Shown one piece after another: positions 54,942 to 63,999 of a stretch of 64,000 nucleotides of DNA. This DNA comes from Sphingosinicella terrae (GTDB lineage Bacteria; Pseudomonadota; Alphaproteobacteria; Sphingomonadales; Sphingomonadaceae). The DNA lies in assembly GCF_003347635.1 (NCBI RefSeq), contig NZ_QDFY01000002.1, forward strand, positions 1 to 64,000, written 5' to 3'. The translations under genes were made by a program, and so were the position numbers. The notes beneath the pieces were generated by a model that had not been told where the DNA came from, made no database searches, and worked only from the letters and a program-made list of their open reading frames with translations. Numbering within the stretch: position 1 is the first letter of the stretch; each line of letters starts with the position of its first letter.

Positions 54942-57052
54942 AACGTTTCCTGCTTGCCCTCGCCCTGGTGCTGGCGCCGATGTCGCCGCTGTCCGCGCAA
55001 TATGTGCTGAACCTGCGCGAGGCGGATATCCGCGCGTTCATTCAGGATGCGGCGCGGGTGACGGGCCGGACATTCATCATCGATCCGGCCGTGCAGGGCC
55101 GGGTATCGGTGGTGACCGAGCGGGCGCTGTCGCGCAGCGAGTATTTCGAGCTCTTCCTCTCGACCCTTCGCGCCAACGGCTTTGTCGCGGTCCCCGCCGC
55201 CGGGGGTGCCCTTCGCGTCCAGCCGATCGCCGGCGCCGCCTCCTCGGCGCCGGTAGGCGGATCGCGGCGCGGAAGCCCGAGCGGCTTCGTCACCGAGATA
55301 TTGCGCGTCCGCAACATCGACGCCGCGGCGGCAGTCGAGACGCTGCGGCCGATGGTCAGCCGCGACGGATCGATCACCGCCGGCCGCAACTCGATCGTCG
55401 TCTCCGACTTTGCCGACAATGTCCGCCGGGTCCGCCAGGTCCTCGCCCAGATCGACGTCGACAGCGGCGTCACTCGGCTGGTCGGGCTCGACAATGCCGG
55501 CGCGCGCGAAATTGCCACGGCGCTGGGCGAGCTGGCGCCGGAAGGGGTGACGGTGGTCGCGGTCGACAGCTCCAACGCGATCGCCATACGCGGCGACGCC
55601 GGCTCGGTGTCGCAGCTTGCCGGGATCGCTGCCGAGCTCGACCGGCGTGCTGCCAGCGGCAGCGAGATCCGCGTCGTCTTCCTCGAGCATGCCGACGCCG
55701 AGCAGCTTCTCCCCGTGCTCCAGCAATTGCTCGGCCAGACGCCCACCCAGCCGACGACGACGCGGCGGGCCCGGCGCAGCAGCGCCAGCGGCGAAGGAGG
55801 CGGCGCGGCGATGCAGCCGGATCCGGCGGCTCCGGCGCCGATCGCCGCTGTCGCGCCGGCGGGCGCGCCGCCGATCGCTGCCCGCAACGCCGTCGTCACC
55901 CGGTTCGAAGGGGCCAACGCGATCGTCATTTCGGCTACGCCCGACGTCCAGCGCATGCTCGGCGAGGTCGTCCGGCAGCTCGACGTGCGGCGGCAGCAGG
56001 TGCTCGTCGAGGCGATCATCGTCGAGATCTCCGATACCGCCGCGCAGCAGCTCGGCGTTCAGCTCTTCCTGTCGGGGCTGCGCGGCTCGAACATCCCGTT
56101 CGCGGTCACCAATTACTCGAGCATCGCGCCCAATCTCGGCACCATCGCCGGCGCCATCGCCGCCCGTGAGCTCAGCGGCACCACGACCACAGTCACCACC
56201 GGCTCAGGCTCGACCACGACCACCACGACTGACGGTGGGTCCGATCTCATCGATGCCGCGGCAGCGGAGCTGGCGCGGATCAACGGCGGCGTCTTCGGCG
56301 GCGCGTTCCAGGCCGGCAACGCCATCTTCGGCGCGATCGTCAACGCCGTGCGCTCCGACAATCAGTCGAACATCCTGTCGACGCCGTCGATCATGACGCT
56401 GGACAATCAGGAGGCGCGGATACTCGTCGGCCAGGAGATCCCGATCACCACCGGCGAGGCGTTGTCGGAGAATTTCGACAACACCTTCCGCACCGTCCAG
56501 CGCCAGAATGTCGGCATCACCCTGGAGGTGCGGCCGCAGATCAATGCCGGCGGCAGCATCAAGCTCGATCTCCGTCAGGAAGTGAGCTCGATCGCGGGCC
56601 CGGTTTCCAGCGATTTTCAGGATCTCATCCTCAACAAGCGCGAAATCGAGACGACGATAACGGTGGACGACGGCGAGATCGTCGGCATTGGCGGCCTGCT
56701 CGACGACAATGAGCGGCGGACCTTGGAGCGAGTCCCCGTGCTGGGCGATATCCCGCTGCTCGGTCAGCTCTTCCGGTCGCGTGGGCGAGCCCGCGGGCGC
56801 ACCAATCTGATGGTCTTCATCCGTCCGACCATCCTTCGCTCCGCCGCCGACGCCCGCGCCATGAGCGCGCGCCGCTACGGCTACGCCCGGGGCCAGCAGC
56901 TGCTCGGCAATCCCAATCGCGAGCCCTCGCTGGACGAGCTGGTCCGCGACTATCTCGGCACGGTGCCGCCCGGCACCGTCGTCGCCGCGCAGCCGCAGGA
57001 CCAGGTGGTCGCCCCCGCCGAACCCGCCCCCGCGGAGACCGTGCCGCAATGA
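54938..57052 (+). CDS. gspD: Type II secretion secretin GspD
   Basis: 704 residues from a GTG overlapping the gspC stop. Signal peptide LALALVLAPMSPLSAQ; N0 domain YVLNLREADIRAFIQDAARVTGRTFIID; repeated N1-N3 domains; then secretin core (VEAIIVEISDTAAQQLGVQL, LSTPSIMTLDNQEARILVGQEIPIT, VGITLEVRPQINAGGSIKLDLRQEVSSI, GIGGLLDDNERRTLERVPVLGDIPLLGQLFRS). Forms the outer-membrane channel. It has a Thr/Ser-rich loop near residues 415-440 and a Gln/Pro/Ala-rich C-terminal tail. Confidence 0.94.
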   Translation: MKRFLLALALVLAPMSPLSAQYVLNLREADIRAFIQDAARVTGRTFIIDPAVQGRVSVVTERALSRSEYFELFLSTLRANGFVAVPAAGGALRVQPIAGAASSAPVGGSRRGSPSGFVTEILRVRNIDAAAAVETLRPMVSRDGSITAGRNSIVVSDFADNVRRVRQVLAQIDVDSGVTRLVGLDNAGAREIATALGELAPEGVTVVAVDSSNAIAIRGDAGSVSQLAGIAAELDRRAASGSEIRVVFLEHADAEQLLPVLQQLLGQTPTQPTTTRRARRSSASGEGGGAAMQPDPAAPAPIAAVAPAGAPPIAARNAVVTRFEGANAIVISATPDVQRMLGEVVRQLDVRRQQVLVEAIIVEISDTAAQQLGVQLFLSGLRGSNIPFAVTNYSSIAPNLGTIAGAIAARELSGTTTTVTTGSGSTTTTTTDGGSDLIDAAAAELARINGGVFGGAFQAGNAIFGAIVNAVRSDNQSNILSTPSIMTLDNQEARILVGQEIPITTGEALSENFDNTFRTVQRQNVGITLEVRPQINAGGSIKLDLRQEVSSIAGPVSSDFQDLILNKREIETTITVDDGEIVGIGGLLDDNERRTLERVPVLGDIPLLGQLFRSRGRARGRTNLMVFIRPTILRSAADARAMSARRYGYARGQQLLGNPNREPSLDELVRDYLGTVPPGTVVAAQPQDQVVAPAEPAPAETVPQ

Positions 57053-58590
57053 CCGAATTGCCCGCCGCGGCGGGGCCGGCAGCGCACGGCCCAGGGGAGG
57101 CGGCGGCGCCACCGTCGCCCCGCGCGCTTCCCTATGGCTTCGCCCGCCGCCATGGCCTCGTCGCCACCGGCGAGGGGGAGAGCGGGCCGGAGGTCGCGAT
57201 GCGCGAGGATGCGGACCCCAGGTCACTGATCGAGCTGAGGCGATTTCTCGGGCGACCCTTCGCGCTTCGGCGCGTCGACGCCGGCGCCTTCGATCGGCTG
57301 CTTTCCGATCTCTACGGCGCCGGGGCGGGCGTGGCCGCCGACGCGGCGGGATCGCTCGGCTTCGACGACGATCTCGGCCATCTTGCGGCGGCCTTGCCGA
57401 GCGCCGACGACCTGCTCGACACGTCGGACGACGCCCCGGCGATCCGGCTGATCAACGGAATCATCGCCGACGCTGTCCGCCAGGGCGTGTCCGATATCCA
57501 TATCGAGCCCTATGAGACCGGTCTCGTCGTCCGCATGCGGATGGACGGCGTGCTTCGCGAGACGCTGCGGATGCCGCCCCATGTCGCACCGGTCGTGGTC
57601 AGCCGGGTCAAGGTGATGGCACGGCTCGACATCGCCGAGCGCCGTCTCCCCCAGGATGGCCGGATCGGGCTCACGCTCGGTGGCAAGCTGATCGACGTGC
57701 GCGTCTCGACGCTGCCGAGCCGGGCGGGCGAACGCGTCGTGCTGCGCATCCTCGACAAGGAGAATGCCGGAATCAGCCTGGAGATGCTCGGCATGGGCGC
57801 CGAGGCCGACCGGCTGTTTCGGGAGGCGTTGGCGGAACCCAACGGGATCGTGCTCGTCACCGGCCCGACCGGGTCGGGCAAGACGACGACCCTTTATGCC
57901 GGCCTCAAGCAACTGAACGACGGCAGCCGCAACATCCTCACCGTCGAGGATCCGGTCGAATATGCCGTCGACGGCGTCGGCCAGACCCAGATCAATCCGC
58001 AGGTGGGGCTCAGCTTTGCCGCCGGGCTGCGTGCGATCCTGCGCCAGGATCCGGACGTCGTCATGGTCGGCGAGATACGCGACCGCGAGACCGCCGACAT
58101 CGCGGTGCAGGCGGCGCTGACCGGCCATCTCGTTCTGTCCACGGTCCACACCAATGACGCGGTCGGCGCGATCACCCGGCTGCGCGACATGAAGGTCGAG
58201 CCCTTCCTCATCGCCTCGACGCTGCGCGCCGTGCTTGCCCAGCGGCTCGTGCGGCGGCTTTGCGAGACCTGCCGGAGGCCCGTTCCGGCGGCACCGTCGC
58301 TGACCGACCTGCTCGGCATCCCGGCCGGCACGACGGTCTACGAGCCGGGGGGCTGCCCCGCCTGCGGCGGACTGGGCTATAAGGGCAGGATCGGTGTCTT
58401 CGAGGCGGTTAAGGTGGACGACACGATCCGCAGGCTGGTCAATTCCGGCGGCGACGAGAGCGCCATCGCCGCCCATGCCTTCCGAACCTCTCCGACGCTC
58501 GCCGCCGCCGCGCGCGCCTTGGTGCTCGAAGGGGGCACCAGTCCGGAGGAAGCGGTTCGAGTGTCGCGGCACGAGGCCGCCGATGCCTGA
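57049..58590 (+). CDS. gspE: Type II secretion ATPase GspE
   Basis: 513 residues, ATGA overlap with gspD. Cytosolic hexameric ATPase. Walker A GPTGSGKTTT with Lys278, Asp box and Walker B LRQDPDVVMVGEIRDRETADIAVQAALTGHLVLSTVHTN, and the tetracysteine zinc site C405-x2-C408 and C436-x2-C439 in LCETCRRP and GGCPACGG. The N1E region is shortened and begins with a Pro/Ala-rich stretch. Its last codons overlap the gspF start by 8 bases. Confidence 0.95.
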   Translation: MTELPAAAGPAAHGPGEAAAPPSPRALPYGFARRHGLVATGEGESGPEVAMREDADPRSLIELRRFLGRPFALRRVDAGAFDRLLSDLYGAGAGVAADAAGSLGFDDDLGHLAAALPSADDLLDTSDDAPAIRLINGIIADAVRQGVSDIHIEPYETGLVVRMRMDGVLRETLRMPPHVAPVVVSRVKVMARLDIAERRLPQDGRIGLTLGGKLIDVRVSTLPSRAGERVVLRILDKENAGISLEMLGMGAEADRLFREALAEPNGIVLVTGPTGSGKTTTLYAGLKQLNDGSRNILTVEDPVEYAVDGVGQTQINPQVGLSFAAGLRAILRQDPDVVMVGEIRDRETADIAVQAALTGHLVLSTVHTNDAVGAITRLRDMKVEPFLIASTLRAVLAQRLVRRLCETCRRPVPAAPSLTDLLGIPAGTTVYEPGGCPACGGLGYKGRIGVFEAVKVDDTIRRLVNSGGDESAIAAHAFRTSPTLAAAARALVLEGGTSPEEAVRVSRHEAADA

Positions 58591-59806
58591 ATTCGCCTGG
58601 CTTGGGCTCGATACGGCGGGCCGGGAGCGTCGCGGATCGCTGCGCGCCGACACGGCCGAGGCGGCGCGCGAGCAATTGGCTTCGCGCCGGCTCTACGTCG
58701 TCAAACTGGAGCCGGCGAGCGAGGGCGCCGGGGCGCCCCTGCTGTCGCGCGGCCTCGTCGCCCGACGCCGTCTCGGCGGCAAGCAGCTCACCTTGTTCAC
58801 GCGCCAGCTGGCGACGCTCATCACCGTCGCCCCGCTCGAGGAGGCGCTGCGGACGCTGTCGCGCCAGGCCGAACGCGACGACGTGCGCAGAATCCTCGGT
58901 TCGGTTCATTCCGGCGTCGTCGAGGGGCGGCGGCTCGCCGATGCGATGGGACGCGAAGCGAAGAGCTTCCCGCCGCTTTATCGCGCGATGATCGCCGCGG
59001 GAGAGGGTTCCGGCACGCTGCCGCGCATCCTCGAGCGGCTGGCGGCGCTGCTCGAGCGGCAGGCGCAGGTGCGCGGCAAGATCCTGTCGACCCTGGCCTA
59101 TCCGATCATCCTCGCCGTCGTGGCCGCGTTCGTCGTCTTCGCGCTGATGATCTTCGTCGTCCCCAAGGTCGTCGAGCAGTTCGAGAATGTCGGCCAGGAA
59201 CTGCCCTTGCTGACGCGTCTGGTGATCGGGCTGTCCGAATTCCTCAGCGCATGGTGGTGGGCCCTGCTGCTGGCGCTCGCCCTCGGGGCCTTCCTCGGCG
59301 CGCGCGCACTGAAGGAGGAAGGGCTGCGGATGAAATTCGACGCCCTGCTGCTCCGGCTGCCGCTGATCGGCCGGCTGATCCGCGACCTTCACGCCGCCCG
59401 CCTGGCGCGGACCCTCTCGACGATGGTGGCGAGTCGGCTGCCGTTGCTGGAGGGGCTCAAGCTGACCACAGGAACCGTCCACAATCGCGTCCTTCGCGCC
59501 GCGTCGACCGAGATCGCCGAATCGGTCCGGACCGGCGGCAGCCTCTCGGGCGCCCTGCGCAAGGCAGGCGTGTTTCCGCCCTTGCTCGTCTATCTCGCCG
59601 CTTCCGGCGAGGCGTCGGGCCGGCTCGATCTGATGCTGGAGCGCGCCGCCGACTATCTGGAGCGGGAATTCGACGCCTTCACCACCACCGCCCTGTCGCT
59701 GCTCGAGCCGGCAATCATCATCGTCATGGGGGTGGTCGTCGCCCTCATCGTCCTTTCGATCCTGCTGCCCATCCTGCAGCTCGACGCGCTCGCCGGAGGT
59801 TATTGA
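58583..59806 (+). CDS. gspF: Type II secretion platform protein GspF
   Basis: 407 residues from MPEFAWLGLDTAGRERRGSLRADTAEAAREQL. Two homologous cytosolic domains (LTLFTRQLATLITVAPLEEAL and ARLARTLSTMVASRLPLLEGLKL) and three membrane helices (ILSTLAYPIILAVVAAFVVFALMIFVV, FLSAWWWALLLALALGAFL, LEPAIIIVMGVVVALIVLSILLPI). Inner-membrane anchor of the pseudopilus motor. The stop overlaps gspG (TGATG). Confidence 0.95.
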   Translation: MPEFAWLGLDTAGRERRGSLRADTAEAAREQLASRRLYVVKLEPASEGAGAPLLSRGLVARRRLGGKQLTLFTRQLATLITVAPLEEALRTLSRQAERDDVRRILGSVHSGVVEGRRLADAMGREAKSFPPLYRAMIAAGEGSGTLPRILERLAALLERQAQVRGKILSTLAYPIILAVVAAFVVFALMIFVVPKVVEQFENVGQELPLLTRLVIGLSEFLSAWWWALLLALALGAFLGARALKEEGLRMKFDALLLRLPLIGRLIRDLHAARLARTLSTMVASRLPLLEGLKLTTGTVHNRVLRAASTEIAESVRTGGSLSGALRKAGVFPPLLVYLAASGEASGRLDLMLERAADYLEREFDAFTTTALSLLEPAIIIVMGVVVALIVLSILLPILQLDALAGGY

Positions 59807-60246
59807 TGCGTTCCCTCAAGTCCGTGCTCGCCCGCCGCCGCCTCTCCCGCCGTCGCGGAGCGCGCGCGCGGCGCCGGGAAGAAGGTTTCTCCCTCGTCGA
59901 GCTGATGGTCGTGATCGTCATCATCGGGCTGCTCGCCACCATCGTCATCGTCAATGTCATGCCGGCGGCGGACCGCGCCGCGGTGACCAAGGCGCGGGCC
60001 GATATCGCCAATCTCGGGCAGGCGGTGGAACTCTACCGCCTCGACCACAGCCGCTACCCGACCGGCGACGAGGGGCTGCAGGCGCTCATCAGCGGCAATT
60101 ACATACGCCGCCTCCCCGAGGATCCCTGGGGAAACCCCTATCGCTACAGCGCCCCCGGGCAGGACGGACGACCGTTCGCCATCGCCTCACTAGGCGCGGA
60201 TGGGCGCGAAGGCGGCACCGGCGAAGATGAAGACATTGCCGACTGA
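59806..60246 (+). CDS. gspG: Type II secretion major pseudopilin GspG
   Basis: 146 residues. Arg-rich leader, then prepilin cleavage site EEGFSLVELMVVIVIIGLLATIVIVNVM with Phe+1 and Glu+5. C-terminal PWGNPYRYSAPGQDGRPFAIASLGADGREGGTGEDEDI with Asp/Glu calcium-binding loop. Major subunit of the pseudopilus, processed by the prepilin peptidase. Its last 20 bases overlap gspL, leaving no room for gspH-K. Confidence 0.95.
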   Translation: MRSLKSVLARRRLSRRRGARARRREEGFSLVELMVVIVIIGLLATIVIVNVMPAADRAAVTKARADIANLGQAVELYRLDHSRYPTGDEGLQALISGNYIRRLPEDPWGNPYRYSAPGQDGRPFAIASLGADGREGGTGEDEDIAD

Positions 60247-61291
60247 AACCGACGCCTCAGCGCCGACCCTGCTGCTGCACGTCGATGCCGACGGCGCGAT
60301 CGAGCGCTGGCTGCTGCTCGACTCGTCAGGGGTCGCCGGACGCGGTGCCGGTGATTCGCTGCCGGACCAGCCCTGGCGCTCCGTGCTCGCCGTCCCCGGC
60401 GAACGGGTGGCGATCCACTGGCTCGATCTGGCCGACGGGCTGGCGCCGGCCCAGGCGGCCGCCGCGGCCCGGCTGATGCTTGCCGACGCCAGCGCGGAGC
60501 CGCTCGCCGCCCTGCATCTCGCCGTCGGTCGGCCCGAGCGGGGACTGACCCCGGTCGCTCTGGTGCCGAGCGCGGAGATGGTTCGCTGGCTCGAACGCAC
60601 TGCCGCCGCGGGCGTCGAGGCCGATTCGGTGGTGCCGACACCGCTCCTCCTCCCGGTGCCGGAGACCGCCCATATCGTCCGCTTGCGAGGGAGCGTCGGC
60701 GATTTCCGCGGCGCGGCCTCCGCTTTCAGCCTCGAGCCGGAGCTTGCCGCACCCCTGTTGGGCGACGAAGCCGTCGCCGAATATGACGAGGCGACGTTCG
60801 AAGGCGAGATCGCGGCCATCGTGGCGGCGCCGCCGATCGATCTTCGTCAGGGTTCGTTCGCCCGGCGGCGGCCATGGCGGCTGCAGGGCGGACACGCGCG
60901 CCGGGCCGGTCTTCTGCTGCTCGTGCTGGCCGTGCTCAGCCTCGCCGTTCAGGTCGCCACGATCCTCAGCTATACCTTTGCCGCCGACCGGCTGCGCACC
61001 GAGGCGGACGCACTCGCCGTCCAGGGCCGGGGTGGCGCGGCCGATGGAGGTCCAGGCTTCGCCGCCGCCGCCGCCGTGCTGTTCGACGCGGTCAGGTCGA
61101 CGCCCAATGTCGAGCTGACCCGGATCGAGTATCGCCCCGACGGCAGCCTCGCCGCCACGATCATGCTCGACGCGCCGGCCACCCTCGACTCTCTGCGCGG
61201 CCGTATCGAGGCAAGGGGTTTCCGGGCCGTGGCCGGCGAGACCCGGACCGCGGGCGGTCGTCCGACGGCCGACCTCACGGTGCGGGCATGA
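60227..61291 (+). CDS. gspL: Type II secretion protein GspL
   Basis: 354 residues from MKTLPTETDASAPTLLLHVDADG; an ATG at 60200 is an alternative. Actin-like cytosolic domain (WLERTAAAGVEADSVVPTPLLLPVP), then one membrane helix (AGLLLLVLAVLSLAVQVATILSYTFAA) and a ferredoxin-like periplasmic part. It binds GspE and GspM. Starts inside gspG, so gspH, I, J and K are not between them as in most operons. Confidence 0.88.
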   Translation: MKTLPTETDASAPTLLLHVDADGAIERWLLLDSSGVAGRGAGDSLPDQPWRSVLAVPGERVAIHWLDLADGLAPAQAAAAARLMLADASAEPLAALHLAVGRPERGLTPVALVPSAEMVRWLERTAAAGVEADSVVPTPLLLPVPETAHIVRLRGSVGDFRGAASAFSLEPELAAPLLGDEAVAEYDEATFEGEIAAIVAAPPIDLRQGSFARRRPWRLQGGHARRAGLLLLVLAVLSLAVQVATILSYTFAADRLRTEADALAVQGRGGAADGGPGFAAAAAVLFDAVRSTPNVELTRIEYRPDGSLAATIMLDAPATLDSLRGRIEARGFRAVAGETRTAGGRPTADLTVRA

Positions 61292-61761
61292 ACGCCGCGG
61301 TTTCAGCCTGGTGGCGCCTGCGCACGGCGCGCGAGCAGCGCCTGCTGCTCGTCATGTTCGCCCTCCTTGCGCTGGTCGTTGCCTGGTTCCTCGTCATTCG
61401 GCCGCTCGCCGACGCGCTCGACGAGGCGAAGCGCGAGCATGCCGATGCCGTCGCAGCCCTGGCCGAGGCCAGGACGCGCGCGGGGATGCGTTCGTCTCGA
61501 GCCCCGGTCGCGGCGCCGGTCTTGCCCGTCGATGCCTTCGTCAGCCGGACGGCCGGCGAGGCGGGATTTGCAGGCGCCCGGATCGCCGCCCAAGGCCCGC
61601 GCCAAGCGAATGTCGCGATCGACGCGGCGCGGCCGCAGGCCTTCTTCGCCTGGATCGAGCAGATGGAGCAAGGCGGGCTGGCGGTCGAATCGCTGCGGGC
61701 GCGGACCAATCCCGATCGCACTCTCGCCGTCGAGGTCGTGCTCCAGGCGAGGGTGCGATGA
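61288..61761 (+). CDS. gspM: Type II secretion protein GspM
   Basis: 157 residues. N-terminal helix EQRLLLVMFALLALVVAWFLVIRPL, coiled coil, and ferredoxin-like periplasmic domain with VDAFVSRTAGEAGFAGARIAAQGPRQANVAIDAARPQAFFAWIEQMEQGGLAVESL. It partners GspL in the inner membrane. ATGA overlap with gspL and gspN. Confidence 0.9.
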   Translation: MNAAVSAWWRLRTAREQRLLLVMFALLALVVAWFLVIRPLADALDEAKREHADAVAALAEARTRAGMRSSRAPVAAPVLPVDAFVSRTAGEAGFAGARIAAQGPRQANVAIDAARPQAFFAWIEQMEQGGLAVESLRARTNPDRTLAVEVVLQARVR

Positions 61762-62465
61762 AGCGAGTCCGACTGCCGGTGGCGCGCGGTGTCTTCGTCG
61801 CGAGCGCCTTCCTCTTCGCGCTGATCGCGTTGCTGCCGCTGCGGCTGGCGCTGGACTGGATGGACCTTGGCCAACGAGGCTTGTCCGCCCGCGCCGCCAG
61901 CGGCAGCCTCTGGTTCGGAGCCTTGCAGGAGGCCGGGATAGGGCCGGTAGCCCTCGGAGACGTCAGCGCCCGCTTTCATCTGCTTCCGCTCTTCCTCGGC
62001 CGGGCCCGGCTGACACTGGAATCCGAGGACGAAGCGAACGGGATCAGAGGCGCGATCGTCGCCAGCCGGCACGGCTTCGCCTTCGACTCGGTCGACGGCA
62101 CTCTGCGCGATGCATTCTTCCCGCCTTTGCCGTTCGGACGGATCGAGCTGGAGGATTTCAGCGCCGGCTTCGCGAATGGCCAGTGCGTCCAGGCGGGCGG
62201 CAGCGTCCGGGTCTTTGCGGGCGGCGACCTTGCCACCCTTGGTCTTGCGGCGGAGCTCGGTGGCACGCCGCGCTGCGAAGGCGCGGCCTTGCTCCTCCCG
62301 CTGGCCGGACGATCCGGCCGACTCGATGTCCGCCTGTTCGCCGATGGACGCTATCGACTCGACCTGCGCGTCGCCGCCGATCCTGCCATGGGTCAGCAGC
62401 TCGTCGCCGCCGGGCTGCGCCCCGTGCCCGGGGGGTTCGGCATGCGCCTCGACGGCAGCTTCTGA
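61758..62465 (+). CDS. gspN: Type II secretion protein GspN
   Basis: 235 residues from MKRVRLPVARGVFVASAFLFALIALLPLRLALDWMDL, one N-terminal membrane helix. GSLWFGALQEAGIGPVALGDVSARFHLLPLFLGRARLTLE and LRPVPGGFGMRLDGSF are typical of GspN. It is an accessory component in many but not all T2SS. Last gene of the gsp operon, followed by 130 bases before the repeat protein. Confidence 0.87.
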   Translation: MKRVRLPVARGVFVASAFLFALIALLPLRLALDWMDLGQRGLSARAASGSLWFGALQEAGIGPVALGDVSARFHLLPLFLGRARLTLESEDEANGIRGAIVASRHGFAFDSVDGTLRDAFFPPLPFGRIELEDFSAGFANGQCVQAGGSVRVFAGGDLATLGLAAELGGTPRCEGAALLLPLAGRSGRLDVRLFADGRYRLDLRVAADPAMGQQLVAAGLRPVPGGFGMRLDGSF

Positions 62466-62555
62466 CCGGTCCGGCGTTCGCCAGGGAGAAAAAGGCGGCG
62501 CGCGGCGTTTCCCGCCCCAATGCACATTTCCGTGCGAGCGTGGGGGCTTTCGCCT

Positions 62556-62574
62556 GGTGCCTCGATGAGGCGCC
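62556..62574 (+). promoter_or_regulatory. Hairpin in the leader of the repeat protein gene
   Basis: GGTGCCTC pairs with GAGGCGCC (one G-U) around GAT, ending 21 bases before the start codon. Might be a leftover terminator from the gsp operon or a leader structure; no U-run. Confidence 0.25.
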
Positions 62575-62595
62575 GGATGACACGGAGGCCAGATT

Positions 62596-63510
62596 ATGAA
62601 GAACTATCTCGCGGCAGCCGGCGCGCTGCTGCTCGGCACCTCCTCGATCGCCATGGCGGCGGACGTCATGAAGACACCCGTCCAGGGCGGCGTCGAGGCT
62701 ACCAAGGTGACCGATGTCGCCGCCGTCCAGAAGAGCGCGACGGTCGAAACGGCCGCGACGGACGGCCTCACCGACAAATCGCTCACCGGCAATTCCGCCT
62801 GGTCCGAAGAGGTGACCTCCGAAAAGGTCGATCCGACCAAGCTCACCACGGCCTCGTCCACCGACAGCTGGAACCAGAACATTCTCGACGATGCCGGCGG
62901 AGCGAAGATCCAGACCGCGGCCGCCGATAGCTGGTCTTCGGATCTCGCGAGCGCGAAATATTCCTCGCCCGGGACGACCGATGCCATGCAGACGGGTGTC
63001 GGCGGTCCGGCCGATCCGGACGGCAACCTTGCCGGCGCCGACCTGACGTCCCGTCCGGCCGCCCAGAATTATCCGCCCTGCGAACCCGGCCCCGGCGACG
63101 ACCGCTGCATCCAGCTTTACGAGCGCGGCGTGCGCGCGCAGCTCGCCAGCTGGAATTCGGCGACCGGCGGACTTGCCGACGGCGCCGTGACGACGGCGAT
63201 GGGCGGCCCCTATGAGCCGATCCAGCACCATTCCGACGCTTATGCCACCGGAACGTCGAACGCGTCCGGCTCGATGGCGAGCTCGAGCGCCAACGGTGAC
63301 GGCATGATCGACGCCGGAATGGGCGAGACGGCCGAGCTCGGCACGGCCCAGGGCTATTCCAGCGAGGTAGCGGCCTTCGACGCCAGCGCCCATCAGGGCG
63401 TCGGCGGACCGGTCGAGGTCCAGTCGGATTACCCGGCCTGCGAGCCCGGCCCCGGTGACGATCGGTGCATCCAGCTCTATGAGCGCGGCGTCACCGGCGA
63501 GGCCAGCTGA
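62596..63510 (+). CDS. Secreted protein with two Cys-containing CEPGPGDDRC repeats
   Basis: 304 residues, GGAGG-like ribosome site. Signal peptide MKNYLAAAGALLLGTSSIAMAA. Low-complexity, Thr/Ser/Ala-rich body without predicted enzymatic motif. Two near-identical units occur at residues 159-179 and 279-299, each containing CEPGPGDDRCIQLYERGV with two cysteines eight residues apart; a GVGGPxx or AMGGPYEP motif recurs three times before or between them. It is directly after the T2SS operon and may be its substrate, an inference from location. Family not recognised. Confidence 0.7.
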   Translation: MKNYLAAAGALLLGTSSIAMAADVMKTPVQGGVEATKVTDVAAVQKSATVETAATDGLTDKSLTGNSAWSEEVTSEKVDPTKLTTASSTDSWNQNILDDAGGAKIQTAAADSWSSDLASAKYSSPGTTDAMQTGVGGPADPDGNLAGADLTSRPAAQNYPPCEPGPGDDRCIQLYERGVRAQLASWNSATGGLADGAVTTAMGGPYEPIQHHSDAYATGTSNASGSMASSSANGDGMIDAGMGETAELGTAQGYSSEVAAFDASAHQGVGGPVEVQSDYPACEPGPGDDRCIQLYERGVTGEAS

Positions 63511-63531
63511 TCGCCTGACGACAGAATTGGC

Positions 63532-63999
63532 TCAGGCGTCCTCCTCCCCCTGGGACGTTGAGCCGGACTCGCCCGGCCGCTTATCGGCGGCCGGGCCTTC
63601 GTCCTCATTCGACAGCCAGGCCTCCAGCTTGCCGATGCTGCGCCGCAGCCCGGCGACGATGCGCCTCACCTGCGCCGGGTCGGCATCCGCCAGCGCGACG
63701 TCCGACAGCCAATAGGTCTCGCTCAGCCAGGCCTCGCCGCTGTCGCGATCGGGAATGGCGATACCGAGATAGGCTTCCTCCGCCTCGACCCACTGATCGC
63801 CGTCCGCCCGGACCGTGTGGAGGCGGATCTGCGCGCCTTCGCGGAAGTCGGCGCGGCACATCGCACGCGCCGTCTCCAGGAACGGTGCCACCAGCGCCCA
63901 GTCCAGCTTCGACTCGGCGAGCGTCTCATGGACGACGTTGAGCAACTGCTTGTGGACGAGGTTGTGAAAGTCGGCGGTGGTGAAGGACGAGTCGGCCAT
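63532..63999 (-). CDS. Hypothetical protein, alphaproteobacterial
   Basis: 155 residues, MADSSFTTADFHNLVHKQLLNVVHETLAESKLDWALVAPFLE; no signal peptide or membrane helix. The middle (QWVEAEEAYLGIAIPDRDSGEAWLSETYWLSDVALADADPAQVRRIVAGLRRSIGKLEAWL) is helical and acidic; the last 25 residues are Ser/Glu/Gly-rich and look disordered. No motif recognised. Convergent with the repeat-protein gene, 21 bases apart. Confidence 0.65.
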   Translation of the reverse strand: MADSSFTTADFHNLVHKQLLNVVHETLAESKLDWALVAPFLETARAMCRADFREGAQIRLHTVRADGDQWVEAEEAYLGIAIPDRDSGEAWLSETYWLSDVALADADPAQVRRIVAGLRRSIGKLEAWLSNEDEGPAADKRPGESGSTSQGEEDA

